From CAXBPY01 sp003455275 (lineage in GTDB: Bacteria; Bacteroidota; Bacteroidia; Chitinophagales; UBA10324), in contig CAXBPY010000079.1 of assembly GCA_963977675.1 (NCBI GenBank), positions 1 to 11,542 of the forward strand: a DNA stretch of 11,542 bases. Direction: 5' to 3'. The stretch's first letter is position 1. Each line of letters starts with the position of its first letter. The notes under the pieces were generated by a model. It saw only the letters and a list, made by a program, of their open reading frames with translations, did not search any database and was not told the DNA's origin. Shown one piece after another: positions 5,470-11,542 of this stretch. A program made the translations under genes and the position numbers.

Positions 5470-8070
5470 ATGAATCTTCTTTTTGTGAGAAAATTTTTCT
5501 GTGCAATTCTTTTTCTTCTTCCATTTACACTGAGCGCACAGGTGCTGGATAATTTCAATGACAATGATTTTACTGTTGGAACACTCTGGAGCGGCGACGA
5601 TGCCGAATGGACAGCAGCTACAGGTCAATTGCAAACCAATGGACCGGCTGTAACACCTACCACTACTCATCTTTCTACTTCTTCCACACTCGCTTCAAAT
5701 TGTCAGTGGGAATTTTTTGCCAATCCGAAATGCAGCACGAGTTCAGGAAATTACATGGAAGTTTTTCTCACAAGTGATTCTGCAAATCTCGAAGGATTAG
5801 TGAGCGGCTATTTTGTAAAGATTGGAAATACTAATGATGAAGTTTCGCTGTATAAAAAAGTTGCCGGAGCGGAAACTATGATCATTGACGGCACAGACGG
5901 AACTGTATCCAGTTCATCTAACAACCCGATGAAGGTGAAAGTGACTTGCGATGCTTCCGGTAATTTTTCACTCTACTACGACAACACCGGAACAGGGGCC
6001 AATTATATTTTGCAGGGAACTGTAAATGATTTGACTTTCACTACCAGCGCCTATCTCGGTGTATTGGTGAAATACTCGGCAAGCAACAACACGAAATATT
6101 TTTTTGATGATGTGTATGCCGGTCCCATCATTGTGGATGTAACTCCGCCTTCAATTCTCACGGCCACTGTAATTGACGCAACGCATGTAGATGTTGGTTT
6201 CAGTGAAGCAGTTGAGTTAAATACAGCTCAACTCAATCTGAATTATTCAATCACCACCATGGGTTTTCCTTCTGCAGCTGTCCGTGATGCCGGTAATTTT
6301 TCATTGGTGCATCTTACACTCGGAACTGCAATGCAAAATGCAACAACCTATACGCTCACCTGCAACGGAGTTCAGGATAATTCAGGAAATGCGATTTCGA
6401 ACGGAACAATTCAGTTTAGTTATTATCAGCCGCACCAATACGATGTGCTGATCAATGAAATTATGGCGAACCCAACACCAACTGTTGGTTTACCAGATGC
6501 AGAGTGGGTCGAGTTTTTTAATCGCTCCGCTTTCAATATTGATTTGGGCGGATGGACTTTCAGCGATGCTACTTCTGATTACACTTTGCCTTTCTACATT
6601 CTTGCTCCGGATAGTTTTCTCATTCTGTGTCATGCTTCTGATTACGCTTCGCTTTCTGTTTTTGGAAATGCACTCGGGCTTTCTTCCTTGCCTTCGCTGA
6701 ACGATGATGGCGACAGTTTGAAACTGCGCGATGGAAGCGGTAAGCTCATAAATGCAGTCAATTATTCTTCATCGTGGTATCAGGATGCACTGAAGGATGG
6801 AGGAGGATGGTCGCTCGAAAGAATTGATCCGAATAATCCGTGCGGAGGAATTAATGATTGGAAAGCAAGCACCAATTCAAACGGAGGAACTCCGGGAAAA
6901 AGAAATTCTGTTTTTGCAAATAACCCTGATACAAATGCACCTGAACTTCTTCGCGCAATTATTCTAGATAATCAGAATATCCGGCTCTACTTCAATGAGC
7001 CGCTTGATAGCGGTATTGCAATTCTTACTTCAAATTATTCTGTCAATCCTTCACTCACCGTTTCATCAGTGATTGCAAAAAATGATTTCTCTGTTGTGGA
7101 TGTTTCATTTAGCAATGTGATTCAGTCTTCAACAGTTTATACAATTACTGCAACTAATATTTCTGATTGTGTTGGAAATATTATTGGCAGCAATAACACC
7201 GCACGATTCGCCATACCCGATTTACCGAATTCATTGGATGTAATCATCAATGAAATTCTTTACAACCCTGCCTCAGGAGGTTATGATTATGTAGAACTCT
7301 ACAATCATTCTGAAAAAACGCTCGACCTCAATCAACTCATCATTGCATCGCGCGACGACAGCGGCGCCATTAAAGACCCTGCTGTTTGCAGCGATGGATT
7401 TCTTCTGCTACCTGGTGAGTTTGCGGTGCTCACTGAAAATGCTGATTGGGTAAAAGCAAATTACATGACACCGAACCCGCAGAACATTGTTGAAGTCAGT
7501 GCGCTTCCTTCCTTCAATGATGATGAAGGAAAAGTTGTTCTTCTCACCAACACCGGAAATATTTTAGACGAGCTTCACTACTCTGATAAATGGCAGTTCG
7601 CATTGTTGAATACACACGAAGGTGTTTCGCTCGAAAGAATCAGTTACGGTGCTGCAACACAGGATTCATTGAACTGGCATTCCGCTGCCAGTACAGTTGG
7701 TTTCGGAACTCCGGCTTATGTGAATTCTCAATTCCAAAATCCGAATGCGGATAACAACATCACCATCGAACCCCCAACTTTTTCGCCCGATCAGGATGGA
7801 TACAATGATGTGCTGCTCATCAATTACAATCTTGATGCTCCAGGATATGTTGCCACTGTTTCTGTGTTTAATGATCGCGGAGTCTTAGTCCGGAGCATTG
7901 CGAAGAATGCACTGCTTGAACAAAAAGGATTTTTTGTTTGGGATGGAATTACTGATGAAAAGATTCGTGCTGAAGTGGGTGCCTACATTATCTGGTTCCA
8001 GTATTTCGATTTGAGAGGTAATGTTCACGCAGAAAAAAAGATTGCTGTGCTTGCTGGGAAAATGAATTAA
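5470..8070 (+). CDS. Secreted lamin-tail-domain protein, probable type IX secretion cargo
   Basis: The 866-residue protein begins with a signal peptide (basic residue, hydrophobic core, cleavage near LSAQ at about 21-24). The mature part is modular. Residues about 25-222 look like a concanavalin/LamG-type beta-sandwich ending in FFDDVYAG. An SbsA-type Ig-like domain follows (about 225-320, with VDVGFSEAVELN). A lamin-tail domain covers about 324-478 (VLINEIMANP, then WVEFFNRS and LGGWTFSD). A second Ig-like domain (about 486-586, IRLYFNEPLD) and a second lamin-tail domain (about 589-750, VIINEILYNP, then YVELYNHS) repeat the pattern. The last 100 residues start with TFSPDQDGYNDVLLINYNL and contain VSVFNDRGVLV and KGFFVWDG, resembling the FTPNGDG-type C-terminal modules used for type IX export or surface attachment. 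The inferred role is a structural or adhesive surface protein; no enzyme motif is seen. It begins just after a terminator. Confidence 0.87.
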   Translation: MNLLFVRKFFCAILFLLPFTLSAQVLDNFNDNDFTVGTLWSGDDAEWTAATGQLQTNGPAVTPTTTHLSTSSTLASNCQWEFFANPKCSTSSGNYMEVFLTSDSANLEGLVSGYFVKIGNTNDEVSLYKKVAGAETMIIDGTDGTVSSSSNNPMKVKVTCDASGNFSLYYDNTGTGANYILQGTVNDLTFTTSAYLGVLVKYSASNNTKYFFDDVYAGPIIVDVTPPSILTATVIDATHVDVGFSEAVELNTAQLNLNYSITTMGFPSAAVRDAGNFSLVHLTLGTAMQNATTYTLTCNGVQDNSGNAISNGTIQFSYYQPHQYDVLINEIMANPTPTVGLPDAEWVEFFNRSAFNIDLGGWTFSDATSDYTLPFYILAPDSFLILCHASDYASLSVFGNALGLSSLPSLNDDGDSLKLRDGSGKLINAVNYSSSWYQDALKDGGGWSLERIDPNNPCGGINDWKASTNSNGGTPGKRNSVFANNPDTNAPELLRAIILDNQNIRLYFNEPLDSGIAILTSNYSVNPSLTVSSVIAKNDFSVVDVSFSNVIQSSTVYTITATNISDCVGNIIGSNNTARFAIPDLPNSLDVIINEILYNPASGGYDYVELYNHSEKTLDLNQLIIASRDDSGAIKDPAVCSDGFLLLPGEFAVLTENADWVKANYMTPNPQNIVEVSALPSFNDDEGKVVLLTNTGNILDELHYSDKWQFALLNTHEGVSLERISYGAATQDSLNWHSAASTVGFGTPAYVNSQFQNPNADNNITIEPPTFSPDQDGYNDVLLINYNLDAPGYVATVSVFNDRGVLVRSIAKNALLEQKGFFVWDGITDEKIRAEVGAYIIWFQYFDLRGNVHAEKKIAVLAGKMN

Positions 8071-8081
8071 CGAACAGAAAT

Positions 8082-8089
8082 TATTTTTG
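8082..8089 (+). promoter_or_regulatory. Candidate -7 promoter box for the receiver-ATPase gene
   Basis: TATTTTTG fully matches TAnnTTTG and lies 16 nt before the ATG at 8106, giving a short leader of about 10 nt. The short AT-rich motif can occur by chance, and no -33 element is seen at normal spacing. Confidence 0.3.
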
Positions 8090-8105
8090 AACTGAAGAAA
8101 TAAAT

Positions 8106-8999
8106 ATGATTCACACCATTCTGCTTGTTGATGATGACCCGATATTCATAAAGCTGGTGTCCCCTCTTCTTTCCAATGAAGGATATTCTCTTCTCACCGC
8201 CGGTGATGCATCAGATGCACAGGAAATTTTGGCGAAGAATCACGAGCATGTTTCAGTAATTCTGCTTGATTGGGAAATGCCGCAGATGACCGGTATTGAA
8301 TTACTGAAATGGATTCGTGCGCAACCGCAATATGAAAGCATACAGGTAATAATGCAAACCGGTATGGACAAACCTGAGAACATCAAGGAAGGAATTGATG
8401 CCGGAGCTTATTATTATTTAACAAAACCTGTAAAGCGCGAGGTTCTGCTTTCCACTATTCATGCAGCAGTGGAAGATCATCTTCATCAGAAAGAATTGCT
8501 CACCAAACTCCGCCTTGCCGAAAATTCCTTCCGCTTGCTTGACTCAGCGGTGTTTCGTTATCGCTCGGTTGCCGAAGGCGAATTTCTTGCGGTGCGAATC
8601 GCAAACATTTGCGCAAACCCTGAAGAAGCAATGTATGTTTCAGAGTTGCTCACCAATGCAGTGGAGCATGGAAACCTTGCCATCACTTATGAAGAGAAAA
8701 CAATATTGATTGAGAAAGGAAACCTGCAGGATGAAATTCAGAAGAGGCTTGCGCTTCCTGATTATCAAAAACGAATGGTGCATGTGTCATTGAAAAAAGA
8801 AGATGGTAAGCTGCATGTTCTGGTGGAAGATGAAGGCAGTGGTTTTGATTACGAAAAATATTTGCGCTTCGATGATTCGCGTGTATTTGATAATCACGGT
8901 CGCGGAATTGCGATTGTGAATTCTTATCTCGATATGAAATATCTTGACAAAGGAAATAAAGTGTTGGTGAAGCTTGCGCTCAAACCTGAAATGAATTAA
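8106..8999 (+). CDS. Response-regulator receiver fused to RsbW-like HATPase domain
   Basis: The 297-residue cytosolic signalling protein has two domains. Residues about 3-122 are a CheY-like receiver with every key residue: the acidic cluster D9-D11, phospho-acceptor D55 (LLDWEMP), T85 and K107 (TKP). After a helical linker (about 123-150), residues about 155-294 form a GHKL ATPase of the anti-sigma/RsbW type. The N-box is ELLTNAVEHGN (N184, H188), the G1 box is VEDEGSGF (D242, G244, G246), and the G2 box is GRGIAIV (265-271). There is no dimerisation/phospho-histidine domain, so it is not a classical histidine kinase, and no PP2C or STAS domain. By family knowledge, such ATPases phosphorylate anti-sigma-antagonist (STAS) proteins or bind sigma factors; here phosphorylation of D55 would gate that. 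No partner kinase, STAS protein or sigma factor is encoded nearby. Confidence 0.93.
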   Translation: MIHTILLVDDDPIFIKLVSPLLSNEGYSLLTAGDASDAQEILAKNHEHVSVILLDWEMPQMTGIELLKWIRAQPQYESIQVIMQTGMDKPENIKEGIDAGAYYYLTKPVKREVLLSTIHAAVEDHLHQKELLTKLRLAENSFRLLDSAVFRYRSVAEGEFLAVRIANICANPEEAMYVSELLTNAVEHGNLAITYEEKTILIEKGNLQDEIQKRLALPDYQKRMVHVSLKKEDGKLHVLVEDEGSGFDYEKYLRFDDSRVFDNHGRGIAIVNSYLDMKYLDKGNKVLVKLALKPEMN

Positions 9000-9022
9000 A
9001 CGCGGAATTATTTTTACCGCGT
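9000..9022 (+). other. Short hairpin spanning the glycosyltransferase GTG start
   Basis: ACGCGG (9000-9005) and CCGCGT (9017-9022) pair perfectly around an 11-nt AT-rich loop. It begins right after the stop codon at 8999 and includes the first two bases of the GTG at 9021. No U-tract follows, so it is a poor intrinsic terminator; masking of the start codon in the mRNA is possible. Confidence 0.4.
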
Positions 9023-10199
9023 GCAGAAACATCCACCATTCTTCTTAAAGCAACTCGAACGGTTTGCTTATCTCATTCTGCTCCTCTCGCTTTTCTTCGG
9101 AAGAGCAACTGTAATTATTCTCATCTCAGTTTCATTTTTATTCAGAAGAAAAAATCCGAAAAAAGATTTCCTGTTTTTCCCATTCACACATAAAGACAAC
9201 ACAGGAACGGTTTCGCGTTTCCAGGTTTACTTGCCGATGATGGAGAAAGATGGATACAAATACCGGATTCATTATACCTGTTCTCACAAATTTCATGATA
9301 ACATTTATTTCAATGCAAAGAGCCGCACAGTAGAATTTTTTTATCTCTCACTTCTTTTCTGGAGAAGATTATTTGTAGTGCTCGCCGCAGGTAATTACAA
9401 GACAGTTTTTTTTCAGCGGAATCTGTTCTCGCTTTACTATGATCAGAAGACTCCGTATCTCGAAAAATTAATATGCAAAATCAATCCAAATGTCACAGTG
9501 GATTTTTTTGATGCGGACTATGAGCGCAATCCTGAATTCTATAATGCAATTGCACGGTGTTGCAATAAAGTTTCTGTAGTGAATGATTTTCTTGCTCAGT
9601 ATTTTAAAAAGTATAATTCAAATGTTTTGATCAATGATCTCGGCTTGAATCTTACGAAGTATGAAATCAAAAACAATTATGAGCTGAGTGCGCCGATAAA
9701 AATTTTCTGGACAGGAAGTATTTACAATGTCATTTATCTCGAAACCATAATTCCTGTCCTTGAAAAAATAAATGAGTCAACTCCTCTTGAACTGTTGATG
9801 ATATGCAAGGTGGATGGCGGATTCAAAAGCAAAATCATTCGGCATCTGCAATGGAATGAAAAAACTTTTTTCAAACTCCTCGCTGAATCAGACATCTCGC
9901 TTTATCCGTTGCCTGAAGATACTGTTTTCTCAAGAGGAAAAGTTGCTTACAAAAGTTTGGAGTATGCAGCAGCCGCAATTCCAATGGTGGGCTCTCCATT
10001 TGGATTATCGCCTCACTTTAAAGATGGAGAAGATATTCTGATTGCCAATACAACTGAGGAATGGGAACAAAAAATCAGGACGCTAATTTTGAATTCTTCA
10101 TTGAGAAAAAATATCGGAACTAGTGCACGAAATAAAGTGGAACAATTTCATTCCATCTCTTCAACCTATCAAAAATTCCTGGAAATACTTAAGAAATAA
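9021..10199 (+). CDS. GT4-like glycosyltransferase
   Basis: The 392-residue protein looks like a GT-B fold retaining glycosyltransferase of the GT4 (glycosyl transferases group 1) kind. It would transfer a sugar from an activated donor during glycan or envelope polysaccharide synthesis; donor and acceptor cannot be told. The N-terminal half is divergent and carries a hydrophobic, basic stretch (about 15-45), perhaps a membrane-contact helix. The C-terminal half has IKIFWTGSIYN, then SRGKVAYKSLEYAAAAIPMVGSP (nucleotide-binding region, with E314 in the conserved LEY position). PFGLSPHFKDGEDIL and a closing EEWEQKIRTLI with LRKNIGTSARNKVEQF follow, all typical of GT4. No ATG is available upstream before the in-frame stop at 8997-8999, so the GTG at 9021 is chosen; the first in-frame ATG (about residue 73) would remove conserved-looking sequence. 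It is 21 nt after the receiver-ATPase gene and convergent with the PKD protein gene. Confidence 0.85.
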   Translation: MQKHPPFFLKQLERFAYLILLLSLFFGRATVIILISVSFLFRRKNPKKDFLFFPFTHKDNTGTVSRFQVYLPMMEKDGYKYRIHYTCSHKFHDNIYFNAKSRTVEFFYLSLLFWRRLFVVLAAGNYKTVFFQRNLFSLYYDQKTPYLEKLICKINPNVTVDFFDADYERNPEFYNAIARCCNKVSVVNDFLAQYFKKYNSNVLINDLGLNLTKYEIKNNYELSAPIKIFWTGSIYNVIYLETIIPVLEKINESTPLELLMICKVDGGFKSKIIRHLQWNEKTFFKLLAESDISLYPLPEDTVFSRGKVAYKSLEYAAAAIPMVGSPFGLSPHFKDGEDILIANTTEEWEQKIRTLILNSSLRKNIGTSARNKVEQFHSISSTYQKFLEILKK

Positions 10200-10201
10200 G
10201 T

Positions 10202-11542
10202 TTAGCGGAATAGATTAATATCTCCCCGTACTTTTTTCTTTTTAGTTGTATCAAACTGAATCACGCCGCTATAAACAAATACACCGGTGTTAAGTTTTTT
10301 TCCGAGAAAAGTACCATCCCACGAATCATTTATTGAATGAATCTGCCCAACAAGCTCTCCGGTTCTATCGAAAATATTTATATCTACATTTATCAGTCTT
10401 GCGCCATAAACTTTCCAAACATCATTTAGTTCATCACCATTTGGTGTAAATGCATTTGGTATAAAAAAACTTGGATCTTCTTTCACAATAAATGGTCCGG
10501 CACTGGCACTGTCATAACATCCGAGTTCATTAATTGCATAAAGCGTAACATGAAAACTTCCGGTATCAAAATATTGATGATACGGATTCATGAGCGAGCT
10601 GGGAAGATTGTCGCCAAAATCCCAATTATATGAAAAAGCATTACTTGAAAGGTTAGTGAAATAAAATACTGCGTCAGAAAGATCAACAGCAGAATCAGTA
10701 GTTGGTTTGTAAGAGAAGGCTGCGACCGGTGTTGGTAACACAACAATGTATCCGGGCTGAGTGAGTGTTTTAGAACATCCGTTTGCATCAGTCACTGTCA
10801 ATGTTACATCATAAACTCCGTTTCCGAAATAATGCTGGAAAGAAGTTGAAGTCTCCGTGGTTCCATCAGAAATATTCCATGAATAAGAAACACCGGGAGT
10901 AGAAGTTGAAATAACCGTAGTCAGTGAATCGCAAGCGGAATGAGGGGCGGCATTCATAATAACCTGTGGCAATGCGTTGACAAAAACACTTTGATTAGTT
11001 GTTACAGAAGCGCACCCGTTTTCGGAAACCTGAAGCGAAACAGTATTTGTTCCCGGAGCATTAATTACAACTGATATTGGGCCTTGTCCACTGCCACTGC
11101 TTATAATTCCTGCTCCCGGATCCCAGATATAGTTTGCGGTAGAACCTGCATTGCCTGAATACTGGAGAGAAACAGTTTCGCCGCTGCAAATGGTGTCGTC
11201 AGAAATAGTAAATGAAGAAGTTGGATTGTTGTAAACCGTAATGTTTGCAGAAGCAACAGGACTTGTGCAGCCATTCTCTGTCACATCAACTGTAATCGTA
11301 TAATTACCTGCAGCCGGAAAGCTCAAATTGTATGGACCTTGACCGCTTCCGCTCAAAACTGTAGCACCATCAAAATCCCAATTGTACGCAGCCGATGCGC
11401 TGGCCGTTCCATTGTAAGCCACAGTCAGTGTATTTACAAGACAAAGTGAAAGCGTGCTCGCTGTAATGGCAGCAGTCGGAACAGGATTTACAGTGATCTG
11501 AATACTGCTTGATGGAGAAGTGCATCCATTATTGTCGGTATA
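10202..11542 (-). CDS. PKD-repeat surface protein with type IX (CHU_C) sorting domain, C-terminal 446 residues
   Basis: The frame is open through the right edge; a GTG at 11422 is internal, not a start, because the residues before it (for example NGCTSPSSSIQITVNPVP) continue the same repeat pattern. The visible part holds about four PKD-like Ig modules of 80-90 residues, each with a tryptophan strand (YNWDFDG, YIWDPGAG, YSWNISDG, YNWDFGDN) and an NGC- or LGC-type turn near its end. Two modules share SGSGQGP. The last 88 residues (coding 10205-10468) are a CHU_C type B sorting domain: FIPNAFTPNGDELNDVWKVYG, then INIFDRTGELV, SWDGTFLGKKLNTGVFVY and a basic end. Such domains direct export by the type IX system and attachment to the surface or gliding apparatus. 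The usual glycine of FTPNGDG is glutamate here. The stop codon is 2 bp from that of the convergent glycosyltransferase. Confidence 0.9.
   Translation of the reverse strand, partial: YTDNNGCTSPSSSIQITVNPVPTAAITASTLSLCLVNTLTVAYNGTASASAAYNWDFDGATVLSGSGQGPYNLSFPAAGNYTITVDVTENGCTSPVASANITVYNNPTSSFTISDDTICSGETVSLQYSGNAGSTANYIWDPGAGIISSGSGQGPISVVINAPGTNTVSLQVSENGCASVTTNQSVFVNALPQVIMNAAPHSACDSLTTVISTSTPGVSYSWNISDGTTETSTSFQHYFGNGVYDVTLTVTDANGCSKTLTQPGYIVVLPTPVAAFSYKPTTDSAVDLSDAVFYFTNLSSNAFSYNWDFGDNLPSSLMNPYHQYFDTGSFHVTLYAINELGCYDSASAGPFIVKEDPSFFIPNAFTPNGDELNDVWKVYGARLINVDINIFDRTGELVGQIHSINDSWDGTFLGKKLNTGVFVYSGVIQFDTTKKKKVRGDINLFR

Noticed and set aside
5290..5670. Minus-strand open frame of 126 codons over the terminator and signal-peptide region
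   Set aside because: Antisense to two real genes and crossing a terminator; the composition is that of a reversed coding frame.
11422..11542. GTG near 11422 as the start of the PKD protein
   Set aside because: The same frame stays open to the window edge and encodes another PKD-like repeat, so the gene begins outside the window.

Overview
The window looks like a chromosomal stretch from a member of the Bacteroidota, probably a free-living or environmental lineage in the broad Chitinophagales/Sphingobacteriales/Flavobacteriales range. Four things point there. Two large secreted proteins carry the modules of the type IX secretion world: a CHU_C-type (type B) C-terminal sorting domain with PKD-like repeats, and a lamin-tail protein with an FTPNGDG-like C-terminal module. 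Several genes have TAnnTTTG-like -7 promoter boxes upstream. Shine-Dalgarno sequences are mostly absent. Base composition is moderately AT-rich. Genus or species cannot be read from the sequence.

Layout. The left edge (1-1037) is a minus-strand pair of P-loop sulfotransferase genes; the second one runs off the window. A 66-bp divergent gap with a perfect 21-bp dyad separates them from a long plus-strand run. That run starts with a membrane-anchored TlpA-like thioredoxin (1104-1643) and the chaperone genes grpE (1795-2454) and dnaJ (2591-3760). A DUF3089-type alpha/beta-hydrolase lipoprotein follows dnaJ by 5 nt (3766-4794). Next come a small exported protein of unknown function (4889-5395), a clear intrinsic terminator, and an 866-residue secreted lamin-tail protein (5470-8070). 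The run ends with a receiver-HATPase signalling protein (8106-8999) and a GT4-like glycosyltransferase (9021-10199). The right edge (10202-11542) is the C-terminal part of a minus-strand PKD/CHU_C surface protein, convergent with the glycosyltransferase with only 2 bp between stop codons.

How the genes relate. GrpE and DnaJ are co-chaperones of DnaK, which is not in the window. The hydrolase lipoprotein may be co-transcribed with them. The other genes mostly concern the cell envelope and surface: sulfotransferases, glycosyltransferase, thiol-disulfide exchange and secreted adhesin-like proteins. They do not form one recognisable pathway.

I found no complete new multi-gene system: no CRISPR array, transposase, phage gene, toxin-antitoxin pair, rRNA or tRNA. 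The best second-look items are a 132-bp composite inverted-repeat (REPIN/MITE-like) element filling the grpE-dnaJ gap, a phospho-receiver fused directly to an RsbW-like kinase domain, the in-frame stop-separated sulfotransferase pair, and dyads placed on start codons at 1036-1056 and 9000-9022.
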